A stretch of DNA of 28,429 nucleotides from positions 1-28,429 of the forward strand of contig CAZHWR010000023.1 in NCBI GenBank assembly GCA_964536085.1. The letters are read 5' to 3'. The DNA comes from CAZHWR01 sp964536085 (lineage in GTDB: Bacteria > Bacillota > Clostridia > Oscillospirales > Ruminococcaceae). Under the pieces are notes generated by a model. That model searched no databases. It was given only the letters and a program-made list of their open reading frames with translations, and was not told the DNA's origin. Shown here one piece after another: positions 6,946 to 14,219 of this stretch. Each line of letters begins with the position of its first letter. The first letter of the stretch is position 1. The position numbers were made by a program, and so were the translations under genes.

Positions 6946-7440
6946 ATGGCAAACAAAATTTGCTCTATTCCCTTTAACGGCACAAAAGAGCAGGAAGCAC
7001 AATTGATGGATATCATCAACGCGCACAAAGGTCAAAAAGGCGCGCTGATGCCGGTGCTCCAGCAGGCTCAGGAGGTTTACGGCTATCTCCCCGAGGAGGT
7101 AATCGACATTATCGCTGAAAACCTCGGCATACCATCGGCTGAGATTTACGGCGTCGCGACCTTTTATTCGCAGTTTTCACTCAACCCCAAAGGCAAATAC
7201 AAAATTTCTGTCTGTCTCGGCACCGCGTGCTATGTTAAAGGGTCCGGCGATATTTTTGAAAATCTTTCCCAGACTCTGGGCATAAAAAGCGGCGAATGTA
7301 CTCCCGACGGCAAGTTTTCTTTAGAAGCCTGCCGCTGTATCGGCGCATGCGGACTCGCCCCGGTTATGACGGTAAACGACGATGTTTACGGCAGACTGGT
7401 CGTCGACGACATAGCGGATATACTCGCTAAATACGAATAA
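6946..7440 (+). CDS. hydC: HydC, NuoE-like [2Fe-2S] subunit of bifurcating [FeFe]-hydrogenase
   Basis: A 164-residue thioredoxin-fold subunit (NuoE, 24-kDa family) with 2Fe-2S ligands C90, C95, C131 and C135 in CLGTAC and CIGAC. The N-terminal helical half has the family blocks LMPVLQQAQEVYGYLP and ATFYSQF. It transfers electrons within the HydABC complex, which couples H2 to NAD and ferredoxin in the cytoplasm. The start at 6946 is preferred over the upstream in-frame ATG at 6904 because AGGAGG lies 10 bases before it and the family begins with such an N-terminus. It is the first gene of the operon, behind the structured leader. The HATPase gene follows after 8 bases. Confidence 0.93.
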   Translation: MANKICSIPFNGTKEQEAQLMDIINAHKGQKGALMPVLQQAQEVYGYLPEEVIDIIAENLGIPSAEIYGVATFYSQFSLNPKGKYKISVCLGTACYVKGSGDIFENLSQTLGIKSGECTPDGKFSLEACRCIGACGLAPVMTVNDDVYGRLVVDDIADILAKYE

Positions 7441-7448
7441 TTGCCGAT

Positions 7449-7994
7449 ATGCAGGAAATTTCTCTTAATATTCTCGATATCGCTCAAAATTCCATCAAAG
7501 CAAACGCGTCGGTAGTTTACATAACAGTGGCGTACAGTTCTGATAAAAGCATACTGACGTGTGAAATACGCGACGACGGCTGCGGAATGACTGAGCAGCA
7601 GGTTAAAAACGTAACCGATCCGTTTTACACAACCAGGACGACGCGCAAGGTCGGTCTGGGAGTTCCTTTTTTTAAGATGACCGCCGAGATGACCGGCGGT
7701 GATTTTAAAATCACATCAGCAGTCGGGAAAGGTACCGTTGTCACCGCCGTTTACCACGCCGATCACATAGATATGCTCCCTCTGGGAAATATGACTGAAA
7801 CAATCATATCCCTGGTGAGCGTTAATCCTCAGGTGGATTTTGTTTACACAAGCAAAATCGGTGAACGGGAATTTACGATGGACACACGTGAATTTAAGCA
7901 GGTGCTTGACTCAGTAGCGATAAACTCACCCGAGGTTTTAACCTTTATCAAAGACTATATCAACGAAAATCAGCAATCAATCAATAATAATTAA
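7449..7994 (+). CDS. Orphan HATPase protein inside the hyd operon
   Basis: A 181-residue protein with an N-terminal GHKL ATPase domain: N box LDIAQNSIKA (9-18), G1 DDGCGM (42-47) and G2 TTRKVGLGVPFFK (64-76). About 75 C-terminal residues without a recognised domain follow. It has no phosphoacceptor histidine domain and no membrane segment, so it is not a classical sensor kinase. A histidine-kinase-like gene occupies the same place, between hydC and hydD, in the hydrogenase cluster of Acetobacterium woodii, as I recall. No Shine-Dalgarno is evident in the 8 bases after hydC, so translation probably depends on coupling. Its role could be regulation or assembly of the complex; unknown. Confidence 0.8.
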   Translation: MQEISLNILDIAQNSIKANASVVYITVAYSSDKSILTCEIRDDGCGMTEQQVKNVTDPFYTTRTTRKVGLGVPFFKMTAEMTGGDFKITSAVGKGTVVTAVYHADHIDMLPLGNMTETIISLVSVNPQVDFVYTSKIGEREFTMDTREFKQVLDSVAINSPEVLTFIKDYINENQQSINNN

Positions 7995-8006
7995 GGTGGT
8001 GCTTTT

Positions 8007-8378
8007 ATGAAAAGCTTGGCCGAATTACAGGCAATCCGCGACAGAGTAAAAAACAGCGTTGAAATGCGCGGAAAAGAAGATCATGAAATCAGAGTAGTAG
8101 TAGGAATGGCTACATGCGGAATAGCCGCGGGCGCACGCCCTGTGCTCACCGCGTTTACCGATGAAATATCAAAAAGGAATCTCAGCCACGTCACCGTTTC
8201 CCAGACGGGCTGCATAGGCATCTGCCAGTACGAGCCGGTTGTCGAAGTGTTTGACTCGGACGGCGAAAAGACAACCTATGTTAAAATGACCCCTGAAAAG
8301 GTCGCGAAGGTCGTGAACGATCATATTGTCAACGGAAATGTAGTTACCGAATACACAATCGGCGCTCACGCGAAATAA
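8007..8378 (+). CDS. hydD: HydD-like thioredoxin-fold ferredoxin-domain protein
   Basis: A 123-residue protein related to the N-terminal [2Fe-2S] domain of NuoF/HydB and to NuoE. Visible motifs are MATCGIAAGARPVL (C37) and QTGCIGICQYEPVVEV (C69, C73). Only three cysteines exist: the second ligand of the C-x4-C pair is alanine (A42), so cluster binding would be absent or need an unusual ligand. The gene has an AAGGTGG ribosome binding site and sits 13 bases before the hydB start, as hydD does in related hydrogenase operons. It is probably an accessory or structural part of the complex. The symbol follows gene order and is less certain than the fold. Confidence 0.75.
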   Translation: MKSLAELQAIRDRVKNSVEMRGKEDHEIRVVVGMATCGIAAGARPVLTAFTDEISKRNLSHVTVSQTGCIGICQYEPVVEVFDSDGEKTTYVKMTPEKVAKVVNDHIVNGNVVTEYTIGAHAK

Positions 8379-8391
8379 GGGAGGTTTATAA

Positions 8392-10179
8392 ATGTATCGT
8401 GCACACGTGCTTGTCTGCGGGGGTACCGGATGTACTTCCTCGGGCAGTCAGGAAATAATCGACACGCTTGAAAAGGAAATCAAGGCAAACGACCTGGACA
8501 AGGAAGTCAAGGTCATCAGAACGGGATGCTTCGGTCTTTGCGCTCTAGGTCCTATTATGATAGTTTATCCTGAGGGAAGCTTTTACTCACAGGTAAAGGT
8601 TGATGATGTTCCCGAAATCGTTTCGGAGCATCTGTTAAAGGGTCGTATAGTAACCCGTCTGCTTTATCAGGAAACCGTTACCGAGGACGGCGCAAAATCA
8701 CTTAACGACACTAACTTTTATAAAAAACAGCACCGTGTCGCTTTGAAAAACTGCGGCGTTATAAATCCCGAAAATATCGACGAATACATAGCGCTTGACG
8801 GCTACTCAGCACTCGGCAAATGTCTTACCGAATATAAGCCGTCTGAAGTAATTCAGATAATCAAGGATTCCGGGCTTCGCGGACGCGGCGGAGCCGGCTT
8901 CCCCACAGGTGTGAAGTGGTCGTTTGCCGCTGCGAACGACGCAGACCAGAAATATGTCTGCTGTAACGCCGATGAGGGCGACCCGGGCGCGTTTATGGAC
9001 CGTTCGGTTTTAGAGGGCGACCCTCACGCGGTTTTGGAGGCGATGACTATCGCGGGATACGCTATCGGTGCAAATCAGGGCTACATATACGTCCGCGCCG
9101 AGTATCCTATAGCGGTTAAACGTTTGCAGATCGCTATTGATCAGTCCAGAGAATACGGACTGCTCGGCAAAAATATCTTTGATTCAGGCTTCGATTTTGA
9201 TATCGACCTAAGACTCGGCGCAGGAGCATTTGTATGCGGCGAGGAAACCGCTTTGATGACTTCAATCGAAGGCAACCGCGGCGAACCGCGCCCGCGCCCG
9301 CCGTTCCCTGCAGTTAAAGGACTTTTTGCAAAGCCTACCATACTCAACAACGTAGAAACCTACGCTAACATTCCGCAGATCATTTTAAACGGCGCAGAAT
9401 GGTTTGCTTCAATGGGAACCGAAAAATCCAAGGGCACAAAGGTCTTTGCGCTGGGCGGAAAAATCAACAACACAGGTCTTGTTGAGGTTCCGATGGGCAC
9501 GACCCTTCGTGAAATCGTTGATGAAATCGGCGGCGGAATCCCGAACGGCAAAAAATTCAAAGCCGCTCAAACAGGAGGTCCTTCGGGCGGATGTATCCCC
9601 GCAGAGCATCTCGACGTTAAAATCGACTACGATAATCTTATTGCCATCGGCTCGATGATGGGCTCGGGCGGACTTATCGTTATGGACGAAGACACTTGTA
9701 TGGTAGACATCGCTAAATTCTTCCTTGAATTTACAGTCGATGAAAGCTGCGGAAAATGTACGCCATGCCGTATCGGAACTAAGCGAATGTATGAGATACT
9801 CGACAAAATAACCAAGGGCAACGCTACAATGGAGGATTTAGACAAACTCGAAGAGCTTTGCTATCACATTAAATCGAGCGCGCTGTGCGGTCTCGGACAA
9901 ACCGCTCCCAACCCCGTTTTGTCTACCCTTCGCTATTTCCGCGACGAATATGTTGCCCATATTGTTGATAAAAAATGTCCGGCGGGCGTTTGCAAGGCGC
10001 TTCTTTCTTACGAAATCGTGGAAGATAAATGCCGCGGCTGTACGCTTTGTGCAAGAACCTGCCCCGTGGGCGCAATCGAGGGTACAGTCAAAAATCCGCA
10101 TAAGATTGACAAGAGCAAATGTATCAAGTGCGGCGCATGTATGGAAAAATGCCGCTTCGACGCTATTGTTAAAAAGTAA
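8392..10179 (+). CDS. hydB: HydB, NuoF-like flavoprotein subunit of bifurcating [FeFe]-hydrogenase
   Basis: A 595-residue NADH/FMN subunit where electron bifurcation is thought to occur. Domains in order: N-terminal 2Fe-2S thioredoxin fold (C9, C14, C46, C50); FMN/NADH-binding NuoF core with GLRGRGGAGFPTG (161-173), CNADEGDPGAF (191-201) and CGEETAL (282-288); SLBB region; 4Fe-4S site CGKCTPC with C499; and two C-terminal 4Fe-4S motifs (C547/C550/C553/C557 and C577/C580/C583/C587). The C-terminal ferredoxin extension and the CPAGVC pair (529-534) distinguish it from respiratory NuoF and fit HydB. The GGGAGG ribosome binding site is strong. hydA follows after 18 bases. Confidence 0.95.
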   Translation: MYRAHVLVCGGTGCTSSGSQEIIDTLEKEIKANDLDKEVKVIRTGCFGLCALGPIMIVYPEGSFYSQVKVDDVPEIVSEHLLKGRIVTRLLYQETVTEDGAKSLNDTNFYKKQHRVALKNCGVINPENIDEYIALDGYSALGKCLTEYKPSEVIQIIKDSGLRGRGGAGFPTGVKWSFAAANDADQKYVCCNADEGDPGAFMDRSVLEGDPHAVLEAMTIAGYAIGANQGYIYVRAEYPIAVKRLQIAIDQSREYGLLGKNIFDSGFDFDIDLRLGAGAFVCGEETALMTSIEGNRGEPRPRPPFPAVKGLFAKPTILNNVETYANIPQIILNGAEWFASMGTEKSKGTKVFALGGKINNTGLVEVPMGTTLREIVDEIGGGIPNGKKFKAAQTGGPSGGCIPAEHLDVKIDYDNLIAIGSMMGSGGLIVMDEDTCMVDIAKFFLEFTVDESCGKCTPCRIGTKRMYEILDKITKGNATMEDLDKLEELCYHIKSSALCGLGQTAPNPVLSTLRYFRDEYVAHIVDKKCPAGVCKALLSYEIVEDKCRGCTLCARTCPVGAIEGTVKNPHKIDKSKCIKCGACMEKCRFDAIVKK

Positions 10180-10197
10180 GATAGGAGTTATGCCGAA

Positions 10198-11940
10198 ATG
10201 GAAACAGTTAATATTAAAATAAACGGTATGCCCTTTGACGTGCCCAAAAATTCAACTATTCTCGAAGCGGCTCGTCTTGCCGGCATCAAAATACCGACAT
10301 TGTGTTATTTAAAAGAAATCAATGAAATCGGCGCATGCCGCATTTGCGTTGTCGAGGTAAAAGGCGCTCGCTCTCTTGTTGCCGCCTGCGTTTATCCGGT
10401 TTCCGAGGGAATGGAAATTGAAACCAACTCCCCCGCCGTTTTGAAATCACGCAGACTAACGCTTGAGCTTTTGCTTTCCGATCACAACAGAAAATGTCTT
10501 TCCTGCGTTAAAAGCGGAAGCTGTGAGCTTCAGGCGCTTTGCTATGAATACAACGTTGAGACCGAGGATAAGTACGACGGCGCAAAAAACGAAAGCGTAA
10601 TAGACGACTCCGCGCCGCATATGTACCGCGACAACAGCAAATGTATCCTCTGCCGCCGCTGTGTTGCCGCCTGCGGCAAAATGCAGGGCATCGGCGTTAT
10701 CAATCCTCTTGAGCGCGGATTCAATTCAAAAATCGGCTGCGCGTTTGAAAAGGATCTGCACAGCACCTCCTGCGTTTCCTGCGGTCAGTGCATTGTCGCA
10801 TGCCCCACGGGCGCTCTTTCCGAAAAAGACGATACCGACAAGGTCCTCGCCGCAATAAGCGATCCTGACAAAACCGTTATCGTCAACACCGCTCCATCGA
10901 TAAGAGCAACGCTCGGCGAAGCGTTTGGCTTCCCTGTAGGAACCGATGTAGAGGGCAAAATGGTAGCCGCCTTAAGAAGGATCGGTTTTGATAAGGTATT
11001 CGACACCGACTTTTCCGCCGACCTGACTATTATGGAAGAGGCCAACGAATTTGTTGAGCGCGTTCAAAACGGAGGTACGCTTCCTATGATAACCTCCTGC
11101 TCACCCGGATGGGTCAGCTTCTGCGAGCATTATTATCCGGAATTTATCGACAATCTGTCCTCCTGCAAGTCGCCTCAGCAGATGTTCGGCGCGATAACCA
11201 AAACCTACTACGCCGAAAAAATGGGTCTTGACCCTAAAGATATCGTAGTAGTTTCAGTTATGCCCTGTACTGCGAAAAAATTCGAGGTCGGTCGCGAGGA
11301 TCAGTCCGCAGCGGGCGTTCCCGACGTTGATATAGCCATCACAACAAGAGAACTGGCAAGGCTTATCAAACGCAAGGGTCTGATGTTTACAGATCTCCCA
11401 GACGAAGAGTTTGACGCTCCCCTTGGCACCGCAAGCGGCGCAGGAGTTATATTCGGCGCGACCGGCGGAGTTATGGAAGCTGCCTTGAGGACCGCAGTTG
11501 AAACGCTCACAAAGGAAAAGCTTGAAAATCCCGAGTTTACCGAAGTCCGCGGAACCGACGGCATAAAGGAAGCCACCTATAACGTCGCGGGGCTTGAAGT
11601 AAATGTCGCCGTTGTTTCAGGTCTTGCTAACGCAAGAAAACTGCTTGATGACATTAAAGCAGGCAAAGCCACATACCACTTTATCGAGGTTATGGCGTGT
11701 CCGGGCGGATGCGTAAACGGCGGAGGGCAGCCCACGCAGCCGGCAAGCGTCAGAAATTTTGTCGACCTCAAATCATTAAGAGCCAAAGCGCTTTACGAGT
11801 CAGACAATAACAACAAGCTCCGCAAATCGCACGATAACCCTGTCATCAAGGAGATATATGACTCTTATCTTGAAAAGCCGGGCAGTCATAAAGCTCACAA
11901 AATTTTGCACACCTCGTATGTAGACCGCAAAAGCAAGTAA
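10198..11940 (+). CDS. hydA: HydA, catalytic subunit of NADH/ferredoxin-dependent [FeFe]-hydrogenase
   Basis: A 580-residue catalytic subunit. It has an N-terminal 2Fe-2S domain (C36, C47, C50, C64), a His-ligated 4Fe-4S site (H96, C100, C103, C109), two 4Fe-4S motifs (C149/C152/C155/C159 and C192/C195/C198/C202) and the H-cluster domain. The H-cluster motifs are TSCSPGW (299-305), MPCTAK (355-360) and EVMACPGGCVNGGG (497-510). The C-terminal small-subunit-like helix region is present. The length and gene neighbours fit the trimeric M3-type enzyme. In L1 the residue before proline is serine (S302), where CpI has a ligand cysteine; this variant seems common in clostridial trimeric enzymes as I recall. 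The maturases HydE, HydF and HydG are not in the window. Confidence 0.95.
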   Translation: METVNIKINGMPFDVPKNSTILEAARLAGIKIPTLCYLKEINEIGACRICVVEVKGARSLVAACVYPVSEGMEIETNSPAVLKSRRLTLELLLSDHNRKCLSCVKSGSCELQALCYEYNVETEDKYDGAKNESVIDDSAPHMYRDNSKCILCRRCVAACGKMQGIGVINPLERGFNSKIGCAFEKDLHSTSCVSCGQCIVACPTGALSEKDDTDKVLAAISDPDKTVIVNTAPSIRATLGEAFGFPVGTDVEGKMVAALRRIGFDKVFDTDFSADLTIMEEANEFVERVQNGGTLPMITSCSPGWVSFCEHYYPEFIDNLSSCKSPQQMFGAITKTYYAEKMGLDPKDIVVVSVMPCTAKKFEVGREDQSAAGVPDVDIAITTRELARLIKRKGLMFTDLPDEEFDAPLGTASGAGVIFGATGGVMEAALRTAVETLTKEKLENPEFTEVRGTDGIKEATYNVAGLEVNVAVVSGLANARKLLDDIKAGKATYHFIEVMACPGGCVNGGGQPTQPASVRNFVDLKSLRAKALYESDNNNKLRKSHDNPVIKEIYDSYLEKPGSHKAHKILHTSYVDRKSK

Positions 11941-12009
11941 CCGCAATTCAAAAATCAAAAATTCACCGAATTGCAGCAGAACAAATCTGTAAAAACGTAT
12001 TATAAACAA

Positions 12010-12050
12010 AAAGCCCCTATTGTAGAATAGAAGCTACAATAGGGGCTTTG
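12010..12050. terminator. Bidirectional rho-independent terminator after hydA
   Basis: AGCCCCTATTGTA (12012-12024) and TACAATAGGGGCT (12035-12047) form a perfect 13-bp stem with a 10-base loop. It is flanked by A's on the left and TTT on the right. It lies between the convergent hydA and XRE regulator genes and can serve both. Confidence 0.85.
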
Positions 12051-12139
12051 CTATTACCGGCGTTTTTAGGATATTATATAATTAAATAAAAGCTGCATAG
12101 CTGCCGATGATAATTTAACACCTGCAAAATGCGCGGAAA

Positions 12140-12442
12140 TCATAAGATATTTTTTTGTTTACTTTGATTGGATATCAGAGACTTCAGTACATTAAGCCGT
12201 TCCTGTATCAAATCAATTTCAGAGACAATATCACCTGTGGATAATACGTTGTAATCGATTCTTCCCACAAGATAATCTATACTCACATTAAAAAAATCTG
12301 CCAGCTTAATAAGCGCATAACTGTCAGGATTAGTTTTCCCGGTTTCATAATTTGAAAGTGTTTTTTGATCAATACCAGTAGCCGCAGCAACATCCACCTG
12401 GCGAAGTTCATGATCCTCTCTTAGATTTCTTATTCTATTCAC
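12140..12442 (-). CDS. XRE-family HTH transcriptional regulator
   Basis: A 100-residue Cro/C1-type repressor with the helix-turn-helix in residues 4-58 (LRQVDVAAATGIDQKTLSNY, then KTNPDSYALIKLADFFNVSI). The DYLVGRID block is typical of small clostridial XRE regulators. The C-terminal 35 residues look like a short coiled coil (EIDLIQERLNVLKSLI) for dimerisation. The start is GTG at 12442; the AAGGAGG lies 11 bases upstream, which is long. It is at optimal spacing for an out-of-frame ATG at 12447 that reads only ATG CTG TGA. It is divergent from ybaK-folA and may control that promoter and itself. Confidence 0.85.
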   Translation of the reverse strand: MNRIRNLREDHELRQVDVAAATGIDQKTLSNYETGKTNPDSYALIKLADFFNVSIDYLVGRIDYNVLSTGDIVSEIDLIQERLNVLKSLISNQSKQKNIL

Positions 12443-12469
12443 AGCATCAAAAACCTCCTTTTCCAGATG

Positions 12470-12475
12470 ATTATA
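12470..12475 (-). promoter_or_regulatory. -10 box of the XRE regulator gene
   Basis: A perfect TATAAT on the minus strand lies 28 bases upstream of the GTG start. No acceptable -35 hexamer is seen at 16-18 bases, so the assignment is tentative. Confidence 0.35.
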
Positions 12476-12597
12476 CTATAAATTTTCTAAAAGCATTTGA
12501 TTACACTAATTTTTTACATATGAATTATAAAATATACTAATACTTTTCTATAAGCCTGCTTAAAACCCATATTGCAAAAAATATATTATTCGACAAA

Positions 12598-12658
12598 TTT
12601 TGCGCAAATAGTTTTGCCATGCAAATATACTTATTTAAACTAATACGTTTTGGCAAAA
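12598..12658. promoter_or_regulatory. Cluster of TTTTG/CAAAA palindromes, candidate operator array
   Basis: Three related dyads lie in 61 bases: TTTTGCGCAAA (12598-12608), TTTTGCCATGCAAA (12612-12625) and TTTTGGCAAAA (12648-12658). The last covers the -35 box of the ybaK promoter. A further half site TTGCAAAA occurs near 12572. The neighbouring XRE regulator is the obvious candidate binder. Confidence 0.45.
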
Positions 12659-12678
12659 ATTGCGTTTTGTGATAAAAT
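12650..12678 (+). promoter_or_regulatory. Sigma-A promoter of ybaK-folA
   Basis: TTGGCA (12650-12655) and TAAAAT (12673-12678) are separated by exactly 17 bases. The predicted start is near 12685, about 55 bases before the ybaK ATG. No other promoter is seen before folA. Confidence 0.75.
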
Positions 12679-12739
12679 AATAACAGACAAGCTACATTTA
12701 GATTAGGTCAAAAATCATTTATATAAAACGGTGTACAAT

Positions 12740-13219
12740 ATGAAAAAGGAATCAAAAACCAACGCAATGCGTATACTCGACAACAAAAAAATCAACTATA
12801 TAGTCCACAATTACCTAGGCACAGACGCAATAAGCGGAGTTGAAGTTGCTAAATCGCTCGGCGAAAACCCCGAAACAGTGTTTAAGACTTTAGTGACCGT
12901 TGGTGCAAGCAGACAAAACTATGTTTTCTTAGTTCCTGTTAACAGCGGGCTCGATTTGAAAAAAGCCGCAAAAAGCGTTAAAGAAAAAAACATTGAAATG
13001 ATTAAATCAAAAGAGCTTTTTGCTCTAACAGGATACGTCCACGGGGGATGTTCACCTATCGGTATGAAAAAGACGTTTCAAACCGTTATAGACAAAAGCG
13101 CTGATAAATTTGAACGTATTTTATTCAGCGGCGGAAAAATAGGCTATCAGCTTGAATTGTCCCTAAACGACCTTGCAAAGGTAATAGACTTTACACTCGA
13201 CGACATTGTATCGCTGTAA
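12740..13219 (+). CDS. ybaK: YbaK/EbsC-type Cys-tRNA(Pro) deacylase
   Basis: A protein of about 159 residues of the YbaK/ProX editing family, which hydrolyses cysteine (or other residues) mischarged on tRNA(Pro). Family blocks are KTNAMRILDNKKINY near the start, the catalytic-lysine region ETVFKTLV, VPVNSGLDLKKAAK, and the glycine-rich GGCSPIGMKK and FSGGKIGYQLEL. The ATG at 12740 is chosen over the in-frame GTG at 12731 because homologues begin near KxxKTNAxRxLD. Neither has a good Shine-Dalgarno. folA follows after 33 bases and is probably co-transcribed. Confidence 0.88.
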   Translation: MKKESKTNAMRILDNKKINYIVHNYLGTDAISGVEVAKSLGENPETVFKTLVTVGASRQNYVFLVPVNSGLDLKKAAKSVKEKNIEMIKSKELFALTGYVHGGCSPIGMKKTFQTVIDKSADKFERILFSGGKIGYQLELSLNDLAKVIDFTLDDIVSL

Positions 13220-13252
13220 ATATTCAGATAATTAATTGGAGCTGACTCGAAT

Positions 13253-13714
13253 ATGATAGCAATAACGGCGGCGTTTACCCTGAACCGCGTCATCGGTCTG
13301 AACGGACGGATCCCGTGGAACATTAAAAATGAACGCAGACGCTTCACTGAACTTACAACGGGAAATACAGTAGTAATGGGCAGGCGCACCTATGAAGAGA
13401 TAGGCAAACCTCTTCCCGGGCGCGAAACCATCGTCGTTTCCACAACAAAAAGCTTTGACGGCTGTATCACCGTTGTGTCTTTAGAGCATGCGCTGAAGCT
13501 CGCGTCTAAAAAAGAAGTTTTTATCTGCGGCGGAGAAAAGCTGTACGAGCAGTCGCTCGATATTGCCGACAAGCTGTTCATAACCGAAATTGAGTGTGAA
13601 ATTACCGGCGACGCATTTTTCCCGAAATTCGATGAAAGCGCCTTTAAAAAAGAAATTGTAGCTCATTTTGACGAAGAATTGCCGTACACATATATAAACT
13701 ACACAAGAATTTAG
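13253..13714 (+). CDS. folA: Dihydrofolate reductase
   Basis: A 153-residue type I DHFR converting dihydrofolate to tetrahydrofolate with NADPH. It shows AAFTLNRVIGLNGRIPWNIK with the substrate-binding region, the cofactor motif VMGRRTYEEIGKPLPGRE, VVST, and FICGGEKLYEQSL with the conserved Gly-Gly. The length is normal. The acidic residue usually found after the PW of the active site (PWxxxxDxxxF) appears here as N-E-R-R-R-F, with Glu as a likely counterpart. No thymidylate synthase gene is adjacent. The gene ends before a very strong bidirectional terminator. Confidence 0.92.
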   Translation: MIAITAAFTLNRVIGLNGRIPWNIKNERRRFTELTTGNTVVMGRRTYEEIGKPLPGRETIVVSTTKSFDGCITVVSLEHALKLASKKEVFICGGEKLYEQSLDIADKLFITEIECEITGDAFFPKFDESAFKKEIVAHFDEELPYTYINYTRI

Positions 13715-13763
13715 AACTAATTTCTGCACTAACTGCAATAAATCCTTATTCCATAATACTCTT

Positions 13764-13810
13764 GTAAATAAAAACAGGAATGACTTAACGCCATTCCTGT
13801 TTTTATTTAC
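13764..13810. terminator. Very strong bidirectional terminator
   Basis: Two perfectly complementary 19-base arms (13764-13782 and 13792-13810, core CAGGAATG/CATTCCTG) flank a 9-base loop. A-rich and T-rich outer arms give a U-tract in both directions. It separates the convergent folA and DtxR-like genes. Confidence 0.92.
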
Positions 13811-13833
13811 GCATTTCAATATAAGAAATGCCT

Positions 13834-14202
13834 CTATCCCAATGTAACCTGAGATTTTGCCAGCTTTTCATAGGTATGATGGCTTATAACGGCCTCGATC
13901 CTAGCCGCGTCGGACTTTGCAATATCTTCACGCACTCCCGCCCGCAAAAACATCTTTTCAAAAAATCTCCTGCACTCACAAATATCAAAAGCCGACTGTT
14001 CGCCCTTTTTTGTCAGAATAATTCTGTTTTCAATGTCAAATTCGATATAATCGTTTTCAAGCAGATATTCCAACTGAAATTTAACGCTCTTCAGCTTTAC
14101 TCCAAGCTGCCGCGCTATGTCCTGTGCAAATACTCTGCCGTATTTGCAGCCAAGCTGCGCGACAGCACATAAAATGTCATTTACCGTACACTGCTGTTCC
14201 AA
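13834..14202 (-). CDS. Short DtxR/MntR-family metal-dependent regulator
   Basis: A 122-residue protein with the DtxR-type winged helix (DIARQLGVKLKSVKFQLEYL, then NDYIEFDIENRIILTKKGEQ) and the start of the dimerisation domain (SDAARIEAVISHHTYEKL). It is a little shorter than MntR (about 140 residues) and lacks an SH3 domain. Two positions that carry metal-binding histidines in MntR/DtxR appear replaced: the His in the R-H segment is R in CRRFFEKMF, and the His of IEHVIS is A in IEAVIS. Extra cysteines (CEC, 75-77) lie next to the first of these. It may sense a different metal or have lost metal sensing. The target is unknown; the aldo/keto reductase is immediately upstream on the same strand (17 bases). 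Confidence 0.75.
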   Translation of the reverse strand: MEQQCTVNDILCAVAQLGCKYGRVFAQDIARQLGVKLKSVKFQLEYLLENDYIEFDIENRIILTKKGEQSAFDICECRRFFEKMFLRAGVREDIAKSDAARIEAVISHHTYEKLAKSQVTLG

Positions 14203-14219
14203 AAAAAAAGTCCCCTAAA

